Below are positions 20,805 to 31,442 of a stretch of DNA of 64,000 bases, in pieces. The notes under the pieces were generated by a model. That model worked only from the letters and a program-made list of their open reading frames with translations. It did no database searches and had not been told where the DNA came from. The stretch lies in the NCBI GenBank assembly GCA_959347315.1, contig OY365810.1:14870896-14934895 (forward strand). Direction: 5' to 3'. The translations under genes and the position numbers were made by a program. How positions within the stretch are numbered: the first letter of the stretch is position 1; each line of letters opens with the position of its first letter. Origin of the DNA: Bimastos eiseni (Eukaryota; Annelida; Clitellata; Crassiclitellata; Lumbricidae).

Positions 20805-20905
20805 TGGACGGTCGTGGACGGGTCCAGGCACTAAATTTCACGGCTGGATGCCGTGCGGCCACTTATTTGGCCAGCAGAGCCTGGACGCCGTCCATGAGCA
20901 TCCAT
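20805..20905. repeat. Dispersed GGACGGCGTCCAGGC-type repeat, copy 1
   Basis: GGACGGGTCCAGGCACTAAA and TTTCACGGCTGGATGCCG recur at 29965-30022 with small changes. The core is palindromic around CTGGACGCCGTCCA. Confidence 0.7.
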
Positions 20906-20939
20906 GCAGCACTGCAATCCCTTTGCGTACGCTATTATC

Positions 20940-22370
20940 AACCGCATTTAATATCTCTACTATTTAAAAAATCAAACTAACTAATTTGCACTACACACCA
21001 AAGCGCGTAAAAAATTGAACTGAATTTCTTCTATTTCAAGTTGCCAAACGATGAAACGTGTATGTCGCGGTGTTTCTCTCTCGCCAACTCCTTCTTCAAG
21101 ATGACGAGAGAAACCGCCGGTTCTTTCCTCTATCACCAAGCTCAGCAACACGACACACTTGATGGTTTTAATATGTGTATTTAATTATATATATATATAC
21201 ACACCACTCATCCTATCTACACTTATTGGAATTATTAGTGTCCTTTTAAATATGTTTCCCTGGTTTACGTTGGAGACGGGATTCCCAACTACGTTGATTA
21301 CCCTTATCGTCAGAACGATCTAGCGTCTCCCCCAGTTCCGAAACAAGTCCCTGATCCTTTCCTTGCTACACTATATGAATCCTTATAGAGGCGATTTCCT
21401 TCGCCATCCAAAACACAAAACTCGTATCTCTATTGGACGACAGGTCGTTTGCAGAAACCTATTCCTAAACCGTGGTTGGTCATAATGTTTGAATAGCGGC
21501 TGTCATGGCTGGGCCTTGTCATATGTCATATACAGGCCATAGGCTCCAGGTATTGCGGTACATCATTATTATCGTTATACCGCCTAGTGGGTTGCACCAT
21601 TCGTATCGGAATTGTCCCCTATTCATGATCCGTGTCAACCAGCCGGTCCAGATCAAATCTTCAACTGATTCATGAATTTCTTGTCTGTGGGTCGTAGAGA
21701 TGGAAGGGGCAGTCGGTTCTGACATCTGCCTCGCGGTGTCGGGTTTCGTTGTTTGACACCCCGATGATCTTTGCATAATTCTCGCCGTCTGTATTGAGGG
21801 CGTCTGCCTCCGGTGAAACCCATTGAGATCTTCTTTCTCAGGTGTCAGGTAGACACATCTTCATCCGTAGTCCTCCCACGCCTGTGCTGCCGGTCGATGA
21901 CTTTTATATAGCGCCATCGTCCAGAGTGTCGTGCGTGACAGTGTGGTTCTAGCTAGATATGCCATTTATTTACTGCTGCTGCTATGGCACGATGTCAGGT
22001 TGATCATCGACAAAAAAATTGAGAAGACCTATTGCCCCACAAGGGCAGACTTGCTGTCGTTCTGGAAAAGATCATGTACTGGAAAAGGTTAATAGTTGGA
22101 ATGGTGATAAATATCCAAAGTTACGAATATTGATAAAGTAACTATTTCAAACTCCAGGCATATGCTTGGGCTATCAGCAGTATGAACTTTGGATCTATTT
22201 TCATTTACTTGGTGCAACTTGGTGCAAAATAAACATAAATCAATCGAGATGACCCTGGTCAAAGGCAGAAAGCAAGCACAAAGGACATCACTTGATTCCC
22301 ACCCTTTATTTTGAGAATAGAAATGAGAAGATCACAGTTCTAGATATCGATTTCGAAAGTTTTTCGATTG
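20940..22370. other. Intergenic sequence, nothing recognised
   Basis: There is a short TATATA run at 21187-21203. Otherwise I see no exon or transposon end. This interval lies between the 5' end of kinase gene 1 and downstream of gene 2. Confidence 0.4.
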
Positions 22371-22379
22371 AATTTTTAC

Positions 22380-22500
22380 CCATCAGTGGCTTTGGCACCA
22401 TATGCCTGGCAGGGGCACGTGTCCCTCCGCTTTTTAAGACTTAACGACACGAGGGACACACATGATTTGAAAATTGGCATAATTACAAGGGTATTTAATA
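22380..22500 (+). repeat. Dispersed repeat, copy 1 (inverted copy at 27240-27375)
   Basis: TGGCAGGGGCACGTGTCCCT and GAAAATTGGCATAATTA match the reverse complement of 27240-27375. A short frame at 27220-27450 on the minus strand is open across the second copy, but I do not recognise its product. Confidence 0.65.
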
Positions 22501-22749
22501 ATTTTAAGTGTACCCAAGATGAGGCGATTAGGCAACACGGCTTACGATCCATTATGTGTCAGGAAAGACTGAATCACATATAAACTTAAGAGACTGTTTG
22601 GCAGAAGTTATTTTCACAACTTTCGGTTCATTGCTCTATGTGAGTATGTGTAGTTGTATATTGTCAGACAAACTTTTTTATATTCTATATAGATTAAATT
22701 CAACTGTAGCTTAGCATTGACTAGAGCACGTTTCTTTGAAAAGAGACAC

Positions 22750-22860
22750 AACTCTCTCTCTAAATAGGGGTGGGCGGATTGGCACTCGGAAAAAGTATAG
22801 GAATAAAAAAAAGTGCGCTTCGCGCGTTTACAAACTTCAAAACGCCTCTGGCACCACTGG
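22750..22860 (-). repeat. hAT-like end fragment with GCGCTTCGCGC
   Basis: On the minus strand it reads CAGTGGTGCCAGAGGCGTTT, then TGAAGTTTGTAAACGCG. A closely related piece (GCCGAGGCGTTTTGAAAACT, GTTTGTAAACGC) is at 30605-30655. No second end was identified. Confidence 0.55.
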
Positions 22861-23350
22861 CTCCTTGTCGAGAATTCCACACAGGAAATTAATTCTCTGT
22901 ACGCTTTAAATTACAACAAATAGTTCACTAACATATAGTTGACGACAAAATAATGGTTAATGGACAAAAACTAACGACTGCTAACTAAATTTTATTTCTC
23001 GCCCACTGTATTAGGTCAAATAGAAGTTAGATTGATAATAATAATGCCTGCAAATCCAGCTCCTGATTCAGCAGGAACTATTTTTTCAATTCAACTTCTA
23101 TTTAAGCAAATATTCTATTCAACAGTCCAACTTTTATTTCAGCAGGCATTATATTCATCTAAGTAGCGTCTGTTTGGGAAGAATATCGTTCGCCAATCTA
23201 ACTTCTATTCCGACATCATTATTATTAATCTGGCTTCTATTTTAACGAATACAGTGGACCATAGTGTGCGAAACATATCTTGTCGTCGACTTAATGTGTT
23301 GGTGATCTGCCTTTAGTTGTTAACTTTTTGACACTAACGTCAAGGTACTT
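22860..23350 (+). mobile_element. MITE with CACTGTATT... inverted ends and flanking repeat, copy 1
   Basis: Inside is an inverted pair, CACTGTATTAGGTCAAATAG at about 23006 and CTATTTTAACGAATACAGTGG ending at about 23266. Both continue inward with related text around AACTTCTA. The interior repeats a roughly 35 bp unit of the CAATCCAACTTCTATTTAAG type, the same unit as inside foldback loci K2-K4. The left part (22860-23240) reappears inverted at 30225-30575, and the right part (23215-23350) reappears forward at 31083-31240. Confidence 0.7.
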
Positions 23351-23384
23351 CTCTTTTTACACTTTCAGCACTGGGTAGGCCTAA

Positions 23385-23945
23385 CCCTAGATTCAGTGAG
23401 CCGGCTCCTAGTGATACGCCGATCATGCGGCCAATGTTAAGTGTTGCACAAATGAAAGTGAGGTCAAACTGCATAAAATGTTGTTCTTATTGTAAATGGT
23501 TTAAATTATAAACTTTATTGGGTGAGTGCTCAGTACACATTGCATGACACTGACTGCACACAGAAACAAAATAGTGCAACCTACAAAACAGTAGTGACAT
23601 CACATTCTCAGTCTTTATCACCAGAATCGTTCGGATTTGAGGAAATTGAGGTTGGGACCGTATATTACGCCTGGGGCTGAGCCCAGCGTATTTTTCTGAA
23701 GAAGTGATGGCCTTCAACAAGCTAGGGTAGCTCCTGAGATATGTATGAAATTCTGTGCATGACACAGGCCCTATACCTAAAGTTATGCTGCAAAACCGGA
23801 TTTCTTTGACAGATTCAACTAGCGACTTATTTCCTTCCCTTGTCCATTGACTTTATATCAGAGAAAACACTCGTTCGGTGTTAGCATTGTGTGACGGAAT
23901 TGCAAATAAATTCAGCAATAATTAGCAGTTCTGAAAAACATTCCC
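23385..23945 (-). pseudogene. hAT transposase C-terminal remnant, copy 2
   Basis: This is the inverted partner of 20165-20720. The minus-strand frame at 23487-23765 begins SCTEFHTYLRSYPSLLKAIT and SSEKYAGLSP, close to the copy at 20340. Upstream, ERVFSL-like and NGQGKE-like readings are frameshifted. Both copies keep the same 3' text with GGAGCCGG. Confidence 0.6.
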
Positions 23946-24029
23946 CATTTTTGCAGCTGCTGAATTACTTCACCCACTTCTCGTGCGACAGTTGCGTTAG
24001 GAAGTCTTCTTCGTTACACTTTAACATAA

Positions 24030-24149
24030 CTACATAACATAACATGTTTTATAGTGGTTCAGAAAATCGTATCTGTGTTAGAACAATTCCTTTTCTTCCT
24101 TTGTTAACTCGTTACTTCAGTTTCTTCTTGAATGCCTTTGCTGAATGTA
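24030..24149 (-). mobile_element. LINE 3' end, right part of a split copy
   Basis: It aligns with 15055-15192 of the other LINE (AGTGGTTCAGAAAATCG, TTCTTGAATGCCTTTGCTGA). The alignment breaks at a TA (24148-24149) and resumes after the second TA at 26837-26838, so the intervening 2.7 kb is an insertion. Confidence 0.85.
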
Positions 24150-24627
24150 GGGGAGACCAAGGTCGAAAGTAACATGGGTTGAATATAACAAGCATCATAA
24201 CGTCGTTACTAGATAGCAGGCAACCACCTAATGCGGATATAACGGTATACCTCAATTCGACAAACCAACGTGACAAAAGCTCTGCGCAAAATGTTAAGAA
24301 ATCAATTTGTTATTATTAAAACCTAAAAATTTTAACCAAAAAGTGAGTTTCAGATTTTTTCGTATTTTTATCATCACTCAATGTATTCACGTATTACATT
24401 TTTACTGATTGCTATGAGTTGACAAGTTGTTATTAAAGTATCGATTGTGTAAGCGATATTGTAGGAAGTTGACAATTTCCACGGATATGAAGTAAAAACC
24501 GGAACCATGTACGAGCGGGGTCGGTTGTAATACATCCTCTGAATGTAAGCTGTAACACGTCGTTGGCGTCAATAAAATACGATCCAGAACTCTCTCCATC
24601 ATTCTTGAGGTTGCCTATAGTCTATAT

Positions 24628-25484
24628 CAGTGTTGGGCAAAAACCTCAAAACCGAGACCAAGACCGAGATGTTCAAGACCAAGACCGGGTGGTCCGAGAC
24701 CAAGATCGAGGGTCCGAGACCAAGACCAAGACCGATACTCTTCCTTATAAACAATTCAATTTATTAAGACGCTTAAAGGGAATAACACGCTTAAAACATT
24801 AATTTTATTGCTGATGAATGCTAATCTAAATGATGGTCCAGAAAAAAGTTTTGCGGTTCGGCCCTTTGCTTCGGCCTGATAATATCACGCAATAAATTGC
24901 GTACAGTAGGTAAATATTTTAAGACACCTAAACAAGTAGATTAACGTTCCGTTCAAATGGTGTAGGCCTACTTGTACTTGGAATTGTAGGTTAACAGTGA
25001 CTACACGTGGCCGACCTCATAATTATTAGATTGTTCCAAGACCTTCACGATTGTGAAAGCAAATTTTGATATGGCCCGTGCCGTTGCAAATGCATTTTTT
25101 TGCCCATAGTAACATGTGTATATACATATAGTAACATACATATAGTAACATATATATAGTAACATATATAGGCTCCATAGATGGTCAGCACGTCATAAAT
25201 CGATAACAAACATCTAAACATCCGGTGTCTCTAATAATCGAAAATAACCGACAAATATCAAAGAAATTGCTCTGATACGGCAAACAACCAAGAACGCTAA
25301 CCTAAGACGAAGACCAATCCCAAGACAGTTCCTTTAAGACCAAGACCAAGACCGACGCAGTCGAGACCAAGACCAAGACCGACGCAGTCGAGACCAAGAC
25401 CAAGACCAATGGTTCGAGACCAAGACCAAGATCGCGGTTTTCCGGTCTCGAGACCAAGATCGCGGTCTAGAGACCACATCCCTG
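24628..25484 (+). mobile_element. Non-autonomous hAT element with GACCAAGACC repeat
   Basis: The ends are CAGTGTTGGGC and, inverted, CAGGGATGTGG. The flanking octamers GTCTATAT (24620-24627) and GTCTATTA (25485-25492) agree at 6 of 8 positions. Both ends of the interior are rich in GAGACCAAGACCGA repeats (24650-24735 and 25310-25475), as in the shorter relative at 4138-4582. Confidence 0.8.
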
Positions 25485-25689
25485 GTCTATTATATCTTCG
25501 TTTATTAGACAAAACTGACAAACCGCAGTTAGTTACACGAGAAGAAATGCGGTTAAAATTGGGTGAAATTCGAATTTTGTTACTTTCATGAATGGTTTCC
25601 CCTACATTATTAGGCTGCCAAAAGTTCGGACAGCCGTTGATTTGTAAGCCTATCGAATTTCCAGAAGCTCTCCTGTAATAAGCGAGCTG

Positions 25690-26400
25690 CAGATTTTTCT
25701 CCAGAACGGGTTCGTTCTCATCCAAAGGCATCAGAAGGACAAGCAGAACAAGTGTTAGGAAGAGACATGCAGTCATACTGACTGACACACCAGAAAGTAC
25801 GCAACTCGAATGCGAATGTAGCGACAGTAGGCCTAAAAACAAGACTTAAATGCAGTTGTTGTCAAAAGAAAGTTAGGTACCACCAGTGTCGGGCTAACGT
25901 CTTGTGCAGATTGTGCCAATGGAAAGTCGAGAACCGTCAGTCTAAACAGAAAATCAAGTGCCACAATTTCTAAAAGGAAAGTCCTGTGCTGTCAGCGTCA
26001 AAGGAAGGTCAAGTGAAGAAGATGCTAAACTGAAGATGAAGTTGACCCTCAAAGAAGTGTATGTAAGCCTACGTGAGGCTCTAATGGATATTACACTCCT
26101 ACCCGAAACAGATGGAAGTAATGACGAAGATGGTGAACTAGCTTAAATGTTACGCGAGGACACTAGCGATGAAGATGATGGCATGACTACAAATAAATTC
26201 AAGAAAACTTATAATGCAATAAAGAGATCTGTGGATGACCCTGTCTCAGCAAATAATAAGTGCATGGTGTGTGAGGACTTTGGAAAGGGCGAGGAATAGT
26301 GGTTCAGATGCACTGTATACATGTGGCTATTGGGCATATAAGGCATGTAGTGATGCAGATCGTCCGGAATCATGTAGCATCTAGCCAAGACGTTTTTATA
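25690..26400 (+). pseudogene. pogo-like transposase C-terminus with zinc finger
   Basis: On the plus strand, VRKRHAVILTDTPEST is followed by an acidic, frameshifted stretch and then SANNKCMVCEDFGKGEE at about 26250-26299. A stop follows, then WFRCTV and, after a frameshift, CGYWAYKACSDADRPESC to about 26385. This matches the C-x2-C...W-x-x-C-x2-C-x3-H-x2-C finger at the end of pogo/jerky-like transposases, with the usual histidine changed to tyrosine. The DDE core is absent. It probably belonged to the outer copy of the TA-flanked element. Confidence 0.7.
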
Positions 26401-26836
26401 GGCTCACAGCATAGACACTATCGCCTACAATTGGCCTAGGTCTAGGTGTAACTGTGCACTGAACATTGCAACAACCAATAATGTGACAGCCTGATTGTAA
26501 TTTTATGCCTTTCAAATGTAATTACAAGCATTTCCTGTTTTGCTTTTACCAACGAAGCAAAATTTAAGAGAAATAAGTTTCATCCTAACGTCGATACAAC
26601 ATGCCCCGGCTCGTGTTACAACTTACCCCGCTAGTGGGGCAACTTGTAACACCCGACGAGGCTCGTTATTTTGTTGGTCTCAGCTATATTTGATGTCGAA
26701 ACCATTTAATACTCTGCCATTATGGAGCCAACATGTTAGGCTATAGTTTGATATGAAAGGATTGCAATTGTCCTTCTTACAAATATCAAAAATTGGGTGA
26801 AATTCGAAATTTTTTACATTCATCCGCGGTCTCCCC

Positions 26837-26955
26837 TACTGCAACGGTCTCTTAATTAATCTAACTTATTCCATGCATCTACCACCCTTGAACCATAAAA
26901 TGTTTGCATCCATATATCAGCCGTTTTTTATCAAAGTTTTTATAAGCCTTTGCCT
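26837..26955 (-). mobile_element. LINE 3' region, left part of the split copy
   Basis: CTGCAACGGTCTCTTAATT and ACCATAAAATGTTTGCATCC align with 15207-15290 of the LINE at 15050-15850. This is the continuation of 24030-24149. Confidence 0.85.
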
Positions 26956-27074
26956 CAGCAATGGTTACCTTATTATGGTTACCTCATTATAGTAACCTTA
27001 CCGTTGAGAGAAATGTTGCTGAAACGCGTGCTTAGTTCACGGAACAGAATATTATATATCGCGGAAAAGTAACT

Positions 27075-27210
27075 AATTAGGAATCGATCGATCGGGGACG
27101 GACAGAGAAAAACCCGGACAATAGCCCTATTTCTGGAAGGCAGCCCGGCCCAGACAGGGACCTAAGAAGAGGACATGTCCGGGGAAATCAGAACACATGG
27201 TAACCCTAAT
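27075..27210 (-). repeat. Left-end fragment of the TIR element at 20052
   Basis: On the minus strand, AGGGTTACCATGTGTTCTGA and GGACATGTCCTCTTCTTAGG match 20052-20175. The rest of the element is absent. Confidence 0.75.
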
Positions 27211-27239
27211 AACAGCTGACTAGCAAACTTTAAAGTTAT

Positions 27240-27375
27240 TTGAAATGCACGCATAAATTATGCCAATTATGATCAAATATGTGCCCCACGTGCCCTTTAG
27301 TTTTGGAAAATGCAGAGGCACACGCCCCTGCCAAATACATGGTCTCAGTGCCACTTGCTCAGATGCTACAATTTC
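27240..27375 (-). repeat. Dispersed repeat, inverted copy of 22380-22500
   Basis: It contains TGGCAGGGGCGTGTGCCTCT on the minus strand. The open frame 27220-27450 (minus) reads KGQATFISVDKPSGRIVHPD and is of unknown family. Confidence 0.6.
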
Positions 27376-27862
27376 GAGAGCAGCGTCATCTGGATGAACA
27401 ATTCTACCACTAGGTTTATCCACCGATATAAATGTTGCTTGACCTTTCACAATATTTGCATTTCATAGAAAACGTAACACAAGTCTATATCCTAGTCTGT
27501 TGTGGTTGATAAGAAGAAAACACGCAAATCATTTAATATTCGTGGAAGTCATGACGCCGCTGGATTCGATATGACTTTACTATAGTGTTAAGAAAGCAGT
27601 TTTCATACCTTAGTAAAATCTTCACAAGAAGCAGCCTTTTATTAAGCAAACCGTTATGGCAAAAGATGCAACCTCTGTTCACTTTCGTCGGAAATTCAAT
27701 ACAGTCTGGGAATTTTGACGGTAATTTTGTCACATGGTAGGCTTAGCACGCGCTATTTTAGAGCTAGGCCTGCGCAATATTGCGTTATCTTGTAGAGGTT
27801 GTGTTTCAAACTTTTGGATTGGCCGGTTGTTAAAGCAAACATTTGTTCCATTCTTCTTCTTC

Positions 27863-27945
27863 TTCTTTGATGATGATGACGATGGTGGTGATGATGATGA
27901 TGACGATGACGACGACGACGATGATGATGATGACGAGTGCTCTGC
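27863..27945. repeat. GAT/GAC trinucleotide microsatellite
   Basis: A nearly pure run of GATGATGAC-type triplets. Long acidic or histidine-rich frames on either strand are repeat artefacts. Confidence 0.95.
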
Positions 27946-27949
27946 CCGA

Positions 27950-28085
27950 TGGCACGGTAATTGGCATTACGCCACCCGGGGATGAGATGAGTGAGGTGGT
28001 TTTCCGTTGCCTTGCTCACAACGTAGTGTCTCGGGGTGGGTTCGAACCTGCGATCTTCCGAACATCCCACTAATACCGCGCCCAC
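27950..28085 (-). repeat. tRNA-like SINE remnant
   Basis: On the minus strand, GGGCGCGGTATTAGTGGG is followed by a B-box-like CAGGTTCGAACCC (plus 28037-28049) and a tail containing TTGTGAGCAAGGCAACGG. This shares the layout of the SINE at 4630-4753. A CTCTTCCCACTCTTTCC run follows at 28085-28135. Confidence 0.5.
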
Positions 28086-28139
28086 TCTTCCTCATTCTGC
28101 TACTCTTCCCACTCTTTCCACTCTTCCCCATTCTTCTTT

Positions 28140-29690
28140 AAAGATCACTATTTACTACATACGCAGTCTGGTCTGATAAACGTACAGGCTAAAGGCCGAC
28201 TACTATAGGCCAACCTTTGAACATGTGAATCATAGGCCTACCATTGAACCAGTAAAGTCATTGACTGGACAATTACCAACTGGTTATAGATGGCCGAGTG
28301 TGTTGCTTGAATGCATAGAAAATTAAATACCAATTTCACCAAAGAAATGAGCCAGCAATGTTATATTGAACTGAATACCGGTAGAGGGCAATAATATTGC
28401 CCTCTAAAGGTACCTCATTAGACCTCTACCTCATTAGACCTAGGCCTACATTAATATCATCAATGTAGGCCTAAGCGGACTGTGTTTGCTTCCGAAACAA
28501 CCGTTTCTTTGACAGTATACAACATCGATCACCATTCTAATAGCCCTGTCTTATAAAACATAAAATGCAAGTGACTGTGCAGCTTGATCATGTCTGCTTT
28601 CCTATTGGATATAGGCCTAATCTCAGCCGAATATTCCAAACAGCAACTAAGTCTTATTTTAAAGAAGAAAACGCGGTACTTCCGTTTGCATCTGATGACA
28701 AGTTTAAATGGAAAATGTTGACAACGATAGCGCCGAATTTGTAAACTATGAGTCGGCTAAACCGAAAGAAACCATCGCGCTCTGCAATAGTTAGCCTCAG
28801 CTGTAAGCGAAATTTTCCGACAAGTTTGCATGTAGGCTAATTCAGACTTATAAAAAATGCCTAAAGCTACGCGCTATACGTAGGGCAGCAGGCCTGTGTT
28901 CTAATTTCTGATGAACACAGTTCCGCGTGGACCGCATCCGCAATGAATCGCCTATGCGGATAGAGCCCGTTACGTTTTTCTATGTAGGCCGACGGTGCGT
29001 GCAGAAGTATCCATTGGTCCAATTTGATGACCCGATCCAACCCGACCCATCGAAAATAAACCCGACCCGATTTCTGAAACCAGGTATCTGACTCGACCTG
29101 ACCAGTGACGTTCATGACCCAATCCAATCCGACCCGACTCGCCTTTAGTGCTAATTTTATGAATCATTATTTATCGTAAAATTCTATTGTCGCAAAAACG
29201 CAACGCTGTCAATTATATGATAATAATATTGACTCGTGAGAACATAATTTATTATTCCAATTCTTTTAACCTGAGCTTACTTTCTCCATAAATAATTTTT
29301 TATTATATGCAAAGAATTCCGGATATTATCAGATACGCAAGAGTCCAGCCCGCACGCGCTCAATTTTCAGCAAATTTGCACGCTTTTAATCAATCTGTTG
29401 ACCTTTCGCATTTTTTCATGAGAAATTATTCCATACGGTCGCTTAAGCCGAGTTCAGTGATAAAAAGTACAAATCCCGTGTTTCCATAAGTTTTCACTCC
29501 AATTCCTTAGCCATATTCAATTTATTTGATTGTCATTGATTAACACCACGATCCGATGCGAACCAAGGTTCGCAAAAGCGATGCTGGCTTATGTGAGAGA
29601 ATTTAATCTCGGGCCTGTTTTAATGCATAATCCGAAAGGGTAGCACCAAGTTGTGCGATTGACTTCTGAGCGTTCTGGCTTTTTTCTTAC
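28140..29690. other. Intergenic sequence, nothing recognised
   Basis: There are several TAGGCCTA palindromes (for example 28232, 28439, 28466 and 28613) but no coding sequence or element ends that I can support. Confidence 0.4.
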
Positions 29691-29699
29691 ATTACGGCC

Positions 29700-29917
29700 T
29701 CCGAACAGTCCATTGTTAGATCCTGTCAACTTCAAAGCGTGAGGCGTAATGCAAGGGCGAGTCTACCAGACAGCAATACATGATGTAAATGATCTGAAGC
29801 AACGCTTGTTGGAAGTGTGGGATGGTCTGGATCAGAGGATAATCGACGATGCTGTTTCCCAATGGCGCCAGCGCCTCCAGGCTTGCGTGCAAGCAGAATG
29901 AGGACATTTTGAACACC
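29700..29917 (+). pseudogene. Tc1-like transposase C-terminus
   Basis: The plus-strand reading NSPLLDPVNFKA, stop, GVMQGRVYQTAIHDVNDLKQ, then WDGLDQRIIDDAVSQWRQRL and an ending GHFEH match the last 70 residues of Tc1-like DDE transposases. There the third catalytic acid lies in an S-P-D-L-N-P-V-D motif. Here that segment is altered and followed by a stop. No inverted ends were identified next to it. Confidence 0.75.
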
Positions 29918-29964
29918 CTTCTTTAATTAAATAATCACATATATCATACTACTAGTGCTTAAAG

Positions 29965-30022
29965 TGGGATTGGACGGGTCATGGACGGCGTCCAGGCACT
30001 TATTTTCACGGCTGGACGCCGC
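29965..30022. repeat. Dispersed GGACGGCGTCCAGGC repeat, copy 2
   Basis: Contains TGGACGGCGTCCAGGCACTT and TTCACGGCTGGACGCCG, as at 20805-20905. Confidence 0.7.
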
Positions 30023-30026
30023 CCTG

Positions 30027-30712
30027 CCACTCCCCGTAGTAATCCCAATGTCAGACGGCACTGTACGATAGCCCCTAATACACAAGCGTCCCTTACGACT
30101 TTTAGCCAATCGTACACGACTAGAAATTTAGGCAGCTTAGTCCATTCTCGCTCTACGACACTCTGATTGTACAAAGGACGCCTGCACTGTCTATCCTAGA
30201 TCTATGACACGATGACTGTTCCCTAACAATATTAATGATGTTGGAATGGAAGTTAGATTGGTGAATAAAATTCTTTCAAAACAGATGATATTTAGATGAA
30301 TATAATACCTGCTGAAATAAAAGTTGGATTATTGAAAGGAATATTTGCCTAAACAGAAGTTGAATTGATAAAAAAAATAGTTCCTGCTGAATCAGGAGCT
30401 GGATTTGCAGGCATTATTATTATCGATCCAACTTCTATTTGAACTAATACAGTGGGCGAGAAATAAAATTTAGTTAGCATTCATTAGTTTTTGTCCATTA
30501 ACCATTATTTTGTCGTCAACTATATGTTAGTGAACTATTTGTTGTAATTTAAAGCGTACAGAGAATTACTTTCCTTTGTGAAATTGTCTACAAGGAGACA
30601 GCGGCGCCGAGGCGTTTTGAAAACTGGGGTAATAAAGTTTGTAAACGCTTGTGTATTAGAGGCTATAATACAGAGCCGTCTGACATTGGGATTACCGAGG
30701 GGAGGGGCACTT
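30027..30712. mobile_element. Inverted repeat pair of about 65 bp
   Basis: TAATCCCAATGTCAGACGGC at about 30037, together with AATACACAAGCGT, is repeated inverted at about 30646-30705. The interval between contains the inverted copy of the 22860 MITE. It may be one transposon with another inserted, or two element fragments facing each other. Confidence 0.6.
30225..30575 (-). repeat. Inverted copy of 22860-23240
   Basis: Matches run from AATGATGTTGGAATGGAAGT to AAAGCGTACAGAGAATTA. The interior again shows the roughly 35 bp unit with GAAGTTGAATTGATAAAAAA. Confidence 0.85.
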
Positions 30713-30769
30713 GTACGTAGAGATAGGCTTTTGTGTTCAGTTGGCCATATAAGACGCTGGTGATGGGAA

Positions 30770-31090
30770 CGTCTGATAGCTTGGACCGAATTCTTGTAGG
30801 ACGATGCGTGTCCACCTGTTGCGGTTTCGTCGTATTTAGTTAAGTAACGAATGGCCAAGTCTCAAGTTGTATATTTAAGACGTTTAGCTTATGCCTTGCT
30901 CAAAGTCAACCTAAGCTCTCTGTTTCCGGCCAAAGTAGGACAACCCGGTTGCTTCTATCGCTGGTTCTGTTCGCGTCGCCATTCTCTTCATGCTTGTTCA
31001 GGTTGTATACTATTTTGTTAATAAATATATTCTTTATTCTTAAGGGATTCCTTAGGTTACAAACGACCGTCAGAGTAGTATCATAACAAT
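30770..31090 (+). mobile_element. Candidate solo LTR
   Basis: A TATTTAAGACG box at about 30872 is followed by AATAAATATATTC at about 31020 and an end GGTTACA at about 31056, in the order expected for an LTR. No second copy or target duplication is seen, so this is weak. Confidence 0.3.
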
Positions 31091-31240
31091 ATCATCAATC
31101 CAACTTCTATTTTAACGAGTACAGTGGACCATAGTGCGAGTACCATTTGTCGTCGACTCTTGTTGGTGATCTGTCTTTGCAATCTATAGTTCTTAACTTT
31201 TTGACACTAGCGCCAAGGCACTTCTTAGACTTTGAGAACC
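31083..31240 (+). repeat. Forward copy of 23215-23350
   Basis: CAATCCAACTTCTATTTTAA, ACAGTGGACCATAGTG and TTAACTTTTTGACACTAG all recur in the same order. Confidence 0.8.
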
Positions 31241-31384
31241 GCATACTACTGAGAGTTTCTTCACAAAAAATATTAAAGACTATTTTCATGTTAGAAGTAC
31301 TATATTACAAAATGCAAAAGAAAATTGTCAGGCATTAGAGATATATGAAATAAACAGTTTGGCGGACTTTTCATTGAACAGCTA

Positions 31385-31442
31385 TATATATATATATAAT
31401 CATTCATATATATATATATATATTATATATATATATGAATGA
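31385..31442. repeat. AT-repeat palindrome
   Basis: TA runs flanked by CATTCATATA and TATATGAATG form an extended hairpin. Confidence 0.85.

Larger units (their letters stand above)
24150..26836 (+). mobile_element. TA-flanked pogo-like (Tc1/mariner) DNA transposon, composite
   Basis: The left end is GGGGAGACCAAGG and the right end, inverted, is GGGGAGACCGCGG, each preceded by TA. Removing the element restores the LINE reading CTGAATGTACTGCAACGG, which proves a TA target duplication. A second right end (AAATTGGGTGAAATTCGAA to GGTTTCCCCTA) lies at 25555-25605, so two related copies have merged. A hAT element (24628-25484) is nested in the first. A palindrome GTGTTACAACTTACCCC with its inverse lies at 26611-26652. 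Another right end is at 51690-51956. Confidence 0.85.

Noticed and set aside
25605..25842. Minus-strand ORF with a signal-peptide-like start and a dibasic site, looking like a neuropeptide precursor (TACLFLTLVLLVLLMP ... YYRRASG).
   Set aside because: The plus strand of the same interval reads as pogo-like transposase (VRKRHAVILTDTPEST), in order with the zinc finger downstream. The minus frame ends in a transposon terminus. It is best explained as antisense of a transposase.
27753..28085. Histidine/arginine-rich ORF (minus) and acidic ORF (plus).
   Set aside because: Both are readings of the GAT/GAC microsatellite and the adjoining SINE.
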